This document shows, one piece after another, positions 48,691-61,700 of a stretch of 64,000 nucleotides of DNA. A program made the translations under genes and the position numbers. The stretch's first letter is position 1, and each line of letters opens with the position of its first letter. The DNA comes from Rhea pennata. Lineage: Eukaryota > Chordata > Aves > Rheiformes > Rheidae. The notes under the pieces are model-generated. The model saw only the letters and a program-made list of their open reading frames with translations, did no database searches and was not told the origin of the DNA. The stretch lies in NCBI RefSeq assembly GCF_028389875.1, contig NC_084678.1:18630899-18694898 (forward strand). Direction: 5' to 3'.

Positions 48691-51600
48691 CCCCTTGTCT
48701 CCTCAGGGCTCATCCATTTACTCCCTACATCCCTCAACACCTATCTGTTTGCTTTTAGGTGTGCTCTAAGGCACTCCATTAGTTCTCTTGTCCCTTCAAA
48801 ATGCTTTGTTTCTTTCTAGTTCCTGCAAGATTACTCTGCTATTTGCCTTCTAGTAGCATCAAGACTGCTATGTTTGTCCTCTTGTCCTATTAAGCCCTCT
48901 TTCTTTTTCCTTTAGTCCCCTCAAAACCTCTCTGTTTGCTGTTGGTGCATCCCAGAGCCTTTGGTTTTCCCTCTAGTCCTCTCAGAATGCCTCTGCTCTC
49001 TGAGCCTCTTAGGGCCCATCTCACTGACCTTTAGTCCCATCAGAACTCCTTGGATTGTTACACGCTCCCCTTGGGACACCTGGTTTTGCATTGGGGACAC
49101 CCCAAAATCCTATGTGTTCATTGCACCCTTTCAGTGTGCCCTAGAGTTCTCCTTTTCCATTGACTACAGAGTTCTCTCTATGACCTATCCCTATGACCAT
49201 TTTGTGTGCCTTCTATCCCATCAGGACCCCCTTCCTTCTAAACCCTTCAAGACTCCTCTGTCTTCCTTTGTTGTCCCTCAGAACACTCCATATGTCCTCT
49301 AGCTGATCAGAATTGATCCATGTGGCATGTAGTCTCAAAATGGTGGGCCTTCATTGTGCTCCAGCACCCCTGAAATGCCCTCAAATCCTACCTCAGCTCC
49401 TACTTGGGAGTTCTCTGTTTCTCTCAGATATCTTTGTTTTGCCTCTTAGCACACACCACATCCATTTCCTTTCAGTGTGCCTCACATCCTCTCAATTGCT
49501 CTCTGCTCCTTTCAGAACCCCTGTGTTCTCCTGTTATGCTCCAGGCCTCTGCACCCTAATCCTATCAGGACCCATCCTTTTCCATTTTGGTATGCCCTGG
49601 TGCCCACTATGTGCTCTCTCTTCCCCTCAGGACTCCCACATTTGCCCTCTAATCGTTACAGAATGCTTCCTTTGATCCCTTGGCTCCCTAACAACCCCCC
49701 TCCACCCCTGCCATGAGCCTTTGGTGTGTACTAGAGAAAAGCCGTCCTAGAACCAAATGCGTGCCCTCTGATCTTCTCAAGACTCTTCCATTTTCCAATC
49801 AAATGAACTTAAAACTGCTCCCAAAGTTTTCACTGTGCCCTACAGGCCTCTGATGTCTAGTTCTCTTGGACTGCTCCAGTCGTCTCAGAAGTCCTCCATT
49901 GGCCTTCACTGTGCACCAGAGTCTCTCTTGGGCATGTAGAATCCTTAGAATCCCTCTAGTACTCTCGGAAGCCCTCCTGCAGCTTTCCTAGTGCCTCTAG
50001 AGCCCCCTTTTGGTCCAACACCTCTTGTAGGACCTATCTAATTCTCTCAATACCTCTCTTTTGGCCTTCATTAGGCAGAAGACCTTTGCTAGTCCCTCTG
50101 CTTCTATCAGGACCCCTCCTTTTGCCTTCATTGTGCCTTATAGCTCCTTTTCTTTTTGGCCTCCTAGGCCCCTTACAAGTCCCCTAGTCCACTCTAGATG
50201 CCTCTTATGGCCAAAATTGTGGCTAGAGCCCTCTTTTGGCCTTCTAGCTCTCTTAAGACCTCTCTTTTGCCTTAGGACCCTTTGGGACCGTTATTCCCTA
50301 GAGGCTTCTCTTGGTCCCCTGAACTTCTTAGGATACCTCTAGTGAACCCTGGACCCCTCTTTTGGCCTTCCGTGTGCCCCAGAGGCCTATTTGGGCTCTC
50401 TAGAACCATTAGGACCCCTTAGTTACCTCCAAATCCCTCGAGACCTTTGTTGTGCCTCAGAGCTGTCTTCTGGCTCCCTACTCTCCTCAGAACCCCTCCA
50501 GCTATCTTCCTTGTTCCCCAGAGTCATTTTTCTGACCCTCAAGACCCCTTAGCACCTCTCTAGTGTGCTCTGGATGACTCTTTCTGTGTTCTTTGTGCAC
50601 CAGAGCTGTCTTCTGGCCCTTGTGTCCTCTTAGGACCCATCTAGTCCACTCAGAAGACCTCCCGAGGCTTTTATTGTGCCCTGGAGCCCTCTTTTGGCTA
50701 TCCACATCCCATAGGAGCCTCTTCTGCTCCTCAGAGCACTGACTTCTGTCTTGGTAACCAGTTTTTATTTTTTGGCTGCCTAGTCCCCTCAGGAGTCCTC
50801 TGCGCTGCTCAGCTCAGAACACGATCTAGGTGCTTGTTGTACTCCAGAGTTATCTTTTGGACCCCGGGCTCCTTAGAAACTGTCCAGTCTCCTCAGAATC
50901 CCCCCAGATCCCCCAGATTTCTTCCTTCTTCCCCAGAAGCTTTTTTCTTTTCTTTTTTTTTTTTTTTTTTTTGGCCAGGTAGACCTCTTAGCATCCCTCT
51001 AGTGCGCTCTGGATGACTCTTCCTGGAATCTTTGTGCCCTACAGCTCTGTCTTGGCTCTCTAGACCCCTTACGACCCCTGTAGTCCCCTTAGAATCCCTC
51101 CAGAGCTCCTCTTCCTGCTCTGGAGACCTCTGTTGGTGCTTCAGTCCCTTTGGCAGCCCTCTACTGTGCTTTGTCCTTTTATTTGGCCTTTCCTTTTCTA
51201 CCTGCAGACCTCTGGCCCTCTAGTCCCCTTAGCAGCCTTCTAGTCCCCTCAGAACCTTTCCAAAGGGCTTTGTCATGCCCCAAGGATGTCTTCTGGCCTG
51301 AAGTCCACTTAAGATTCATCCTGTCTGCTCAGAGGCCCTCCTAAGACCTTTGTTATACCCTGAAGCCTTCTTTTGGGCCATCCACATCCCATAGGATCCT
51401 TCAAATCCTGTCTTGTTACCCAGTTTATATTTTTTTGGCCTCCAGGTTCCCTTAGGAGCCCTCTGGTCTGCTCAGAACACCTTCTGAGTGCTTGTTGTGC
51501 CCCGGAGCTGTACTGTGCCCACTCCCCAGCTCCATTAGGAATCATCTAGTCTCCTCTGAACCTCCCTAGATTTGTTGCGTCTTCACGATAGTTACTTTTT

Positions 51601-52788
51601 CGGCCAAGTCGACCACTTTGTACCCCTCTAATGTGCTCTTAACTATTCTTTTAGGCTTCCCTGTGCCTCAGATCTCTCTTATGTCTCTCTAGACCCCTTA
51701 ACACCCTTGTAGTTGCCTGAGAAACCCTTTCAAGCTGCCCTGGAGCCCTCTGTTAGTGCACCAGCTGCTTTAGCGGCCCTCTGCTATGTTTTGGCCTCCT
51801 GTTTTGACCCCCTGACCTCTGTTGGCCCTCTAGACCCCTTGGCACCCCTCTTGTGCACTCTGCACTACCCTTGCAGCCTTCTGTGTGCCCCAAAGCTGTC
51901 TTCTGGTGCCTTCTCACCCTCTAGACTCGTTAGCACCTCTCTAGTGCACTCTGGATGACTATCCAAGTCGACTTTGTGCCCTAGAGCTCTGTCTTGGTCC
52001 TCTAGACCCCTTAGGACTATGTAGTCTGCTCAGAAGCCCTCCCGAGGCCTTTGTGCCCTGGCACCCTCTGTTGGCTATCTGCATCTCATAGGATCCCCTC
52101 CTGTTCCCTTAGAGCACCTCCTGACTTCTGTCTCGTTAACCAGCTTTTATTTCTTGGCCACCTAGTCCCCTTAAGTGTCCTCTGGTCTACTCAGAACACC
52201 TCCTGGGTGCTTGTTGTGCTCCAGAGCTGTCCTGTGATTCCCCCAACCCTATTAGGCATCATCTAGTCTCATCAGAATTTCCCCAGATTTATTGCTTGTT
52301 CCCTAGAGTTTTTTGCACCATGTAGGCACCATTGCACCCCTCTAGTGTACTCTTGACTACTCTTTTAGGCTTCTTTGTGCCCCCAAACTGCCTTCAGGTC
52401 TTCCAGCCCAATTAGGACAGCTGTAGTGACCTCAGAATCCCTCTGGAACTACCCTTCCTGCCCTGGAGCCCCTTTAACAGCCTTCTCTTCTGCTTTGGCC
52501 TCTTCTTTTGACATTTCATCTTTCACCTGCAGACCTCTGTTTGCCCCCTAGACACCTTAGCAATGCTGCACAGTGCTCTGGATGACTCTTTCAGCATTTC
52601 TTGCTACCCAGAGCTCTCTTCTGCAACTCCAGCCCCCTTAAGAGCCATCCAGTCTCCAAAGAAACTCTCCAGATATCTTTCTTGTTTCTCAGAGAATTTT
52701 TTTTGGCCATCTAGACCTCTTAGCACCCCTTTAGCGCACTCCGGGCTACTGCTTTTCCTTGTGCCCTACAGCTGTCTTCTAGTCCCAA
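48691..52788 (+). repeat. Diverged monomeric pyrimidine-rich satellite
   Basis: Tandem units of roughly 80 bp with the recurring phrases CCTCTAGACCCCTTAGCACC, CTCTAGTGCACTCTGGA, TGTGCCCCAGAGCTGTCTTC and CCCTCAGAACCCCTC. Identity between units is low at the left end and rises toward 52.7 kb. The plus strand is dominated by C and T throughout. A T-rich tract interrupts at about 50941-50972. Short open frames are not conserved between units. Confidence 0.88.
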
Positions 52789-55700
52789 GAGTCTTTTGGG
52801 GGCCCTCTGGGCACCTTGGGCTCTCCCCAGGGCACTCTGGACTACTCTTCCAGCCTTTCTTCTGCCCCAGAGCTCTCTTCTCGCCTTCTGCACCACTGAG
52901 CACACTTGGAGGCCCCTCAGAATCCCCCACGACACCTTCTTCCTGCCCTGGAGCCCTCTCATCGGTGCTCCAGTCCCTTCGGCAGCCCGCTGCTCTGCTT
53001 CAGAAACCCCCTTTGGCCTATTATTTCACGTCTGCACACCTCTGTTGGCCCTCCAGACCCCTTAGCACTGTTCTAGTGCACGCTGGACTTCCCCTTGCAG
53101 CCTTCTGTGTGCCCCACAGCTGTATTCTGCCCCCCCTCAGACTCCTCAGGAACCCTCTAGTCTCCCCAGAATGCCTCCAGCTATCTTGCTTCTTCCCCAG
53201 AGTCATCTTGGCCCCTTGGTGTCCCCTCGGAAACCCTGCAGAGCACTCGGGATTACTCTTTCAGCTTTCCTTCTGCCCCAGAAGTTTGTCCTGGGGCCCT
53301 CTGGACCCATTAGGCCCCCTCTTGTCCCCTCAGAATCCCCAAGGCCCTTCTTCCTTTCCTGGAGCCTTCTGTTGGCACTCCAGCTGCTTCAGCAGCCCAC
53401 TGCTCTGCTTTGGCCTGCCCCTTTCGCCTTTTATTTTCCTTCGACTGACCTGTGTTGGCCCTCCAGAAGCCTTAGCTCCGCTCTAGTACACTCTGGACTT
53501 CCCCTTCAGCCTTCTGTGTGCCCCAGAGCTGCCTTCTGGCCTCCCCAGCTCCCTCAGGAACCCTCCAGTCTCCCCAGAACGCCTCCAGCTATCTTCCTTC
53601 CTCCCCAGAGTCTCCTTTGCCTCCAGGAGTCCCCTCAGAAACCCTGCAGAGCACTCGGGACTGCTCTTTCAGCTTTCCTGCTGCCCCAGAGGTTTGTCCT
53701 GGTGCCCTCTAGACCCATTAGCCTCCCTCTTGCCCGCTTAGAATGCCCCAGGAGCCCTTCGTCTCGCCCTGCAGCCCTCAGTTGCTGCTCTGGCCCCTGT
53801 AGCAGCCTGCTGCTCTGGTTTAGCCTTCTGTTTTCCATCTGCTGACCTCTGTTGTCCCTCTAGAGCCCTTAGCACCTCTCTCGTGCGCTCTGCACTACCC
53901 TTGCAGCCTTCCTTGTGCCCCACAGCTGTCTTCTAGTCCCTCAGCCTCTTTAGCAGCCCTCGACCCCCGTCAGAGCCCCTCCGCAGGCCTTCATTCTGCC
54001 CCGCAGGACTCCTTCGGTCCTCCAGCCCTCTCTGTGACCCTCTGCTCTGCTCCGCACCCCTCTTTTGACCTCCACGGTGCCCCAGAGTCTTCTCCTGGCC
54101 CTCTAGAGCCCCGACGGCCCCTCTTGCGCTCTAGAGGACGCCCCTTTTGGATGGAACGGTGGCCCGAGAGCAGGCTTCTGCCTTTGCGGACCCCTTCAGA
54201 ACCACCCAGTCTTCTCAGAACCCCTCCGGATTCCTACCTTGTTCCCGAGAGTCTTTTGGGGGCCCTCTGGGCACCTTGGGCTCTCCCCAGGGCACTCTGG
54301 ACTACTCTTCCAGCCTTTCTTCTGCCCCAGAGCTCTCTTCTCGCCTTCTGCACCACTGAGCACACTTGGAGGCCCCTCAGAATCCCCCACGACACCTTCT
54401 TCCTGCCCTGGAGCCCTCTCATCGGTGCTCCAGTCCCTTCGGCAGCCCGCTGCTCTGCTTCAGAAACCCCCTTTGGCCTATTATTCCACGTCTGCACACC
54501 TCTGTTGGCCCTCCAGACCCCTTAGCACTGCTCTAGTGCACGCTGGACTTCCCCTTCAGCCTTCTGTGTGCCCCAGAGCTGTCTCGTGGCCTCCCCAGCT
54601 CCCTCAGGAACCCTCTAGTCTCCCCAGAATGCCTCCAGCTATCTTGCTTCTTCCCCAGAGTCATCTTGGCCCCTTGGTGTCCCCTCGGAAACCCTGCAGA
54701 GCACTCGGGACTACTCTTTCAGCTTTCCTTCTGCCCCAGAGGTTTGTCCTGGGGCCCTCTGGACCCATTAGGCCCCCTCTTGTCCCCTCAGAATCCCCAA
54801 GGCCCTTCTTCCTTTCCTGGAGCCCTCTATTGTTGGCACTCCAGCCGCTTCAGCAGCCCACTGCTCTGCTTTGGCCTGCCCCTTTCGCCTTTTATTTTCC
54901 TTCGACTGACCTCTGTTGGCCCTCCAGAAGCCTTAGCTCCGCTCTAGTACACTCTGGACTTCCCCTTCAGCCTTCTGTGTGCCCCAGAGCTGCCTTCTGG
55001 CCTCCCCAGCTCCCTCAGGAACCCTCCAGTCTCCCCAGAATGCCTCCAGCTATCTTCCTTCCTCCCCAGAGTCTCCTTTGCCTCCAGGAGTCCCCTCAGA
55101 AACCCTGCAGAGCACTCGGGACTGCTCTTTCAGCTTTCCTGCTGCCCCAGAGGTTTGTCCTGGTGCCCTCTAGACCCATTAGCCTCCCTCTTGCCCGCTT
55201 AGAATGCCCCAGGAGCCCTTCGTCTCGCCCTGCAGCCCTCAGTTGCTGCTCTGGCCCCTGTAGCAGCCTGCTGCTCTGGTTTAGCCTTCTGTTTTCCATC
55301 TGCTGACCTCTGTTGTCCCTCTAGAGCCCTTAGCACCTCTCTCGTGCGCTCTGCACTACCCTTGCAGCCTTCCTTGTGCCCCACAGCTGTCTTCTAGTCC
55401 CTCAGCCTCTTTAGCAGCCCTCGACCCCCGTCAGAGCCCCTCCGCAGGCCTTCATTCTGCCCCGCAGGACTCCTTCGGTCCTCCAGCCCTCTCTGTGACC
55501 CTCTGCTCTGCTCCGCACCCCTCTTTTGACCTCCACGGTGCCCCAGAGTCTTCTCCTGGCCCTCTAGAGCCCCGACGACCCCTCTTGCGCTCTAGAGGAC
55601 GCCCCTTTTGGATGGAACGGTGGCCCGAGAGCAGGCTTCTGCCTTTGCGGACCCCTTCAGAACCACCCAGTCTTCTCAGAACCCCTCCGGATTCCTACCT

Positions 55701-58700
55701 TGTTCCCGAGAGTCTTTTGGGGGCCCTCTGGGCACCTTGGGCTCTCCCCAGGGCACTCTGGACTACTCTTCCAGCCTTTCTTCTGCCCCAGAGCTCTCTT
55801 CTCGCCTTCTGCACCACTGAGCACACTTGGAGGCCCCTCAGAATCCCCCACGACACCTTCTTCCTGCCCTGGAGCCCTCTCATCGGTGCTCCAGTCCCTT
55901 CGGCAGCCCGCTGCTCTGCTTCAGAAACCCCCTTTGGCCTATTATTTCACGTCTGCACACCTCTGTTGGCCCTCCAGACCCCTTAGCACTGTTCTAGTGC
56001 ACGCTGGACTTCCCCTTGCAGCCTTCTGTGTGCCCCACAGCTGTATTCTGCCCCCCCTCAGACTCCTCAGGAACCCTCTAGTCTCCCCGGAATGCCTCCA
56101 GCTATCTTGCTTCTTCCCCAGAGTCATCTTGGCCCCTTGGTGTCCCCTCGGAAACCCTGCAGAGCACTCGGGACTACTCTTTCAGCTTTCCTTCTGCCCC
56201 AGAGGTTTGTCCTGGGGCCCTCTGGACCCATTAGGCCTCCTCTTGTCCCCTCAGAATCCCCAAGGCCCTTCTTCCTTTCCTGGAGCCTTCTGTTGGCACT
56301 CCAGCCGCTTCAGCAGCCCACTGCTCTGCTTTGGCCTGCCCCTTTCGCCTTTTATTTTCCTTCGACTGACCTCTGTTGGCCCTCCAGAAGCCTTAGCTCC
56401 GCTCTAGTACACTCTGGACTTCCCCTTCAGCCTTCTGTGTGCCCCAGAGCTGCCTTCCGGCCTCCCCAGCTCCCTCAGGAACCCTCCAGTCTCCCCAGAA
56501 CGCCTCCAGCTATCTTCCTTCCTCCCCAGAGTCTCCTTTGCCTCCAGGAGTCCCCTCAGAAACCCTGCAGAGCACTCGGGACTGCTCTTTCAGCTTTCCT
56601 GCTGCCCCAGAGGTTTGTCCTGGTGCCCTCTAGACCCATTAGCCTCCCTCTTGCCCGCTTAGAATGCCCCAGGAGCCCTTCGTCTCGCCCTGCAGCCCTC
56701 AGTTGCTGCTCTGGCCCCTGTAGCAGCCTGCTGCTCTGGTTTAGCCTTCTGTTTTCCATCTGCTGACCTCTGTTGTCCCTCTAGAGCCCTTAGCACCTCT
56801 CTCGTGCGCTCTGCACTACCCTTGCAGCCTTCCTTGTGCCCCACAGCTGTCTTCTAGTCCCTCAGCCTCTTTAGCAGCCCTCGACCCCCGTCAGAGCCCC
56901 TCCGCAGGCCTTCATTCTGCCCCGCAGGACTCCTTCGGTCCTCCAGCCCTCTCTGTGACCCTCTGCTCTGCTCCGCACCCCTCTTTTGACCTCCACGGTG
57001 CCCCAGAGTCTTCTCCTGGCCCTCTAGAGCCCCGACGACCCCTCTTGCGCTCTAGAGGACGCCCCTTTTGGATGGAACGGTGGCCCGAGAGCAGGCTTCT
57101 GCCTTTGCGGACCCCTTCAGAACCACCCAGTCTTCTCAGAACCCCTCCGGATTCCTACCTTGTTCCCGAGAGTCTTTTGGGGGCCCTCTGGGCACCTTGG
57201 GCTCTCCCCAGGGCACTCTGGACTACTCTTCCAGCCTTTCTTCTGCCCCAGAGCTCTCTTCTCGCCTTCTGCACCACTGAGCACACTTGGAGGCCCCTCA
57301 GAATCCCCCACGACACCTTCTTCCTGCCCTGGAGCCCTCTCATCGGTGCTCCAGTCCCTTCGGCAGCCCGCTGCTCTGCTTCAGAAACCCCCTTTGGCCT
57401 ATTATTTCACGTCTGCACACCTCTGTTGGCCCTCCAGACCCCTTAGCACTGCTCTAGTGCACGCTGGACTTCCCCTTCAGCCTTCTGTGTGCCCCAGAGC
57501 TGTCTCGTGGCCTCCCCAGCTCCCTCAGGAACCCTCTAGTCTCCCCGGAATGCCTCCAGCTATCTTGCTTCTTCCCCAGAGTCATCTTGGCCCCTTGGTG
57601 TCCCCTCGGAAACCCTGCAGAGCACTCGGGACTACTCTTTCAGCTTTCCTTCTGCCCCAGAGGTTTGTCCTGGGGCCCTCTGGACCCATTAGGCCCCCTC
57701 TTGTCCCCTCAGAATCCCCAAGGCCCTTCTTCCTTTCCTGGAGCCCTCTATTGTTGGCACTCCAGCCGCTTCAGCAGCCCACTGCTCTGCTTTGGCCTGC
57801 CCCTTTCGCCTTTTATTTTCCTTCGACTGACCTCTGTTGGCCCTCCAGAAGCCTTAGCTCCGCTCTAGTACACTCTGGACTTCCCCTTCAGCCTTCTGTG
57901 TGCCCCAGAGCTGCCTTCTGGCCTCCCCAGCTCCCTCAGGAACCCTCCAGTCTCCCCAGAACGCCTCCAGCTATCTTCCTTCCTCCCCAGAGTCTCCTTT
58001 GCCTCCAGGAGTCCCCTCAGAAACCCTGCAGAGCACTCGGGACTGCTCTTTCAGCTTTCCTGCTGCCCCAGAGGTTTGTCCTGGTGCCCTCTAGACCCAT
58101 TAGCCTCCCTCTTGCCCGCTTAGAATGCCCCAGGAGCCCTTCGTCTCGCCCTGCAGCCCTCAGTTGCTGCTCTGGCCCCTGTAGCAGCCTGCTGCTCTGG
58201 TTTAGCCTTCTGTTTTCCATCTGCTGACCTCTGTTGTCCCTCTAGAGCCCTTAGCACCTCTCTCGTGCGCTCTGCACTACCCTTGCAGCCTTCCTTGTGC
58301 CCCACAGCTGTCTTCTAGTCCCTCAGCCTCTTTAGCAGCCCTCGACCCCCGTCAGAGCCCCTCCGCAGGCCTTCATTCTGCCCCGCAGGACTCCTTCGGT
58401 CCTCCAGCCCTCTCTGTGACCCTCTGCTCTGCTCCGCACCCCTCTTTTGACCTCCACGGTGCCCCAGAGTCTTCTCCTGGCCCTCTAGAGCCCCGACGAC
58501 CCCTCTTGCGCTCTAGAGGACGCCCCTTTTGGATGGAACGGTGGCCCGAGAGCAGGCTTCTGCCTTTGCGGACCCCTTCAGAACCACCCAGTCTTCTCAG
58601 AACCCCTCCGGATTCCTACCATGTTCCCGAGAGTCTTTTGGGGGCCCTCTGGGCACCTTGGGCTCTCCCCAGGGCACTCTGGACTACTCTTCCAGCCTTT

Positions 58701-61700
58701 CTTCTGCCCCAGAGCTCTCTTCTCGCCTTCTGCACCACTGAGCACACTTGGAGGCCCCTCAGAATCCCCCACGACACCTTCTTCCTGCCCTGCAGCCCTC
58801 TCATCGGTGCTCCAGTCCCTTCGGCAGCCCGCTGCTCTGCTTCAGAAACCCCCTTTGGCCTATTATTCCACGTCTGCACACCTCTGTTGGCCCTCCAGAC
58901 CCCTTAGCACTGCTCTAGTGCACTCTGGACTTCCCCTTCAGCCTTCTGTGTGCCCCAGAGCTGTCTCGTGGCCTCCCCAGCTCCCTCAGGAACCCTCTAG
59001 TCTCCCCAGAATGCCTCCAGCTATCTTGCTTCTCCCCCAGAGTCATCTTGGCCCCTTGGTGTCCCCTCGGAAACCCTGCAGAGCACTCGGGACTACTCTT
59101 TCAGCTTTCCTTCTGCCCCAGAGGTTTGTCCTGGGGCCCTCTGGACCCATTAGGCCTCCTCTTGTCCCCTCAGAATCCCCAAGACCCTTCTTCCTTTCCT
59201 GGAGCCCTCTATTGTTGGCACTCCAGCCGCTTCAGCAGCCCACTGCTCTGCTTTGGCCTGCCCCTTTCGCCTTTTATTTTCCTTCGACTGACCTGTGTTG
59301 GCCCTCCAGAAGCCTTAGCTCCGCTCTAGTACACTCTGGACTTCCCCTTCAGCCTTCTGTGTGCCCCAGAGCTGCCTTCCGGCCTCCCCAGCTCCCTCAG
59401 GAACCCTCCAGTCTCCCCAGAACGCCTCCAGCTATCTTCCTTCCTCCCCAGAGTCTCCTTTGCCTCCAGGAGTCCCCTCAGAAACCCTGCAGAGCACTCG
59501 GGACTGCTCTTTCAGCTTTCCTGCTGCCCCAGAGGTTTGTCCTGGTGCCCTCTAGACCCATTAGCCTCCCTCTTGCCCGCTTAGAATGCCCCAGGAGCCC
59601 TTCGTCTCGCCCTGCAGCCCTCAGTTGCTGCTCTGGCCCCTGTAGCAGCCTGCTGCTCTGGTTTAGCCTTCTGTTTTCCATCTGCTGACCTCTGTTGTCC
59701 CTCTAGAGCCCTTAGCACCTCTCTCGTGCGCTCTGCACTACCCTTGCAGCCTTCCTTGTGCCCCACAGCTGTCTTCTAGTCCCTCAGCCTCTTTAGCAGC
59801 CCTCGACCCCCGTCAGAGCCCCTCCGCAGGCCTTCATTCTGCCCCGCAGGACTCCTTCGGTCCTCCAGCCCTCTCTGTGACCCTCTGCTCTGCTCCGCAC
59901 CCCTCTTTTGACCTCCACGGTGCCCCAGAGTCTTCTCCTGGCCCTCTAGAGCCCCGACGACCCCTCTTGCGCTCTAGAGGACGCCCCTTTTGGATGGAAC
60001 GGTGGCCCGAGAGCAGGCTTCTGCCTTTGCGGACCCCTTCAGAACCACCCAGTCTTCTCAGAACCCCTCCGGATTCCTACCTTGTTCCCGAGAGTCTTTT
60101 GGGGGCCCTCTGGGCACCTTGGGCTCTCCCCAGGGCACTCTGGACTACTCTTCCAGCCTTTCTTCTGCCCCAGAGCTCTCTTCTCGCCTTCTGCACCACT
60201 GAGCACACTTGGAGGCCCCTCAGAATCCCCCACGACACCTTCTTCCTGCCCTGCAGCCCTCTCATCGGTGCTCCAGTCCCTTCGGCAGCCCGCTGCTCTG
60301 CTTCAGAAACCCCCTTTGGCCTATTATTTCACGTCTGCACACCTCTGTTGGCCCTCCAGACCCCTTAGCACTGCTCTAGTGCACGCTGGACTTCCCCTTG
60401 CAGCCTTCTGTGTGCCCCAGAGCTGTATTCTGCCCCCCCTCAGACTCCTCAGGAACCCTCTAGTCTCCCCAGAATGCCTCCAGCTATCTTGCTTCTTCCC
60501 CAGAGTCATCTTGGCCCCTTGGTGTCCCCTCGGAAGCCCTGCAGAGCACTCGGGATTACTCTTTCAGCTTTAGCACCCTATAGAGCCCCGAGGGCCCCAA
60601 CGAACCCTCTTGTGCTCTCTGGACACCCCTTTTGGATGGAACGGTGGCCCGAGAGCAGGCTTCTGCCTTTGCGGACCCCTTCAGAACCACCCAGTCTTCT
60701 CAGAACCCCTCCGGATTCCTACCTTGTTCCCGAGAGTCTTTTGGGGGCCCTCTGGGCACCTTGGGCTCTCCCCAGGGCACTCTGGACTACTCTTCCAGCC
60801 TTTCTTCTGCCCCAGAGCTCTCTTCTCGCTTTCTGCACCACTGAGCACACTTGGAGGCCCCTCAGAATCCCCCACGACACCTTCTTCCTGCCCTGGAGCC
60901 CTCTCATCGGTGCTCCAGTCCCTTCGGCAGCCCGCTGCTCTGCTTCAGAAACCCCCTTTGGCCTATTATTTCACGTCTGCACACCTCTGTTGGCCCTCCA
61001 GACCCCTTAGCACTGTTCTAGTGCACGCTGGACTTCCCCTTGCAGCCTTCTGTGTGCCCCACAGCTGTATTCTGCCCCCCCTCAGACTCCTCAGGAACCC
61101 TCTAGTCTCCCCGGAATGCCTCCAGCTATCTTGCTTCTTCCCCAGAGTCATCTTGGCCCCTTGGTGTCCCCTCGGAAACCCTGCAGAGCACTCGGGACTA
61201 CTCTTTCAGCTTTCCTTCTGCCCCAGAGGTTTGTCCTGGGGCCCTCTGGACCCATTAGGCCTCCTCTTGTCCCCTCAGAATCCCCAAGGCCCTTCTTCCT
61301 TTCCTGGAGCCTTCTGTTGGCACTCCAGCCGCTTCAGCAGCCCACTGCTCTGCTTTGGCCTGCCCCTTTCGCCTTTTATTTTCCTTCGACTGACCTGTGT
61401 TGGCCCTCCAGAAGCCTTAGCTCCGCTCTAGTACACTCTGGACTTCCCCTTCAGCCTTCTGTGTGCCCCAGAGCTGCCTTCTGGCCTCCCCAGCTCCCTC
61501 AGGAACCCTCCAGTCTCCCCAGAACGCCTCCAGCTATCTTCCTTCCTCCCCAGAGTCTCCTTTGCCTCCAGGAGTCCCCTCAGAAACCCTGCAGAGCACT
61601 CGGGACTGCTCTTTCAGCTTTCCTGCTGCCCCAGAGGTTTGTCCTGGTGCCCTCTAGACCCATTAGCCTTCCTCTTGCCCGCTTAGAATGCCCCAGGAGC

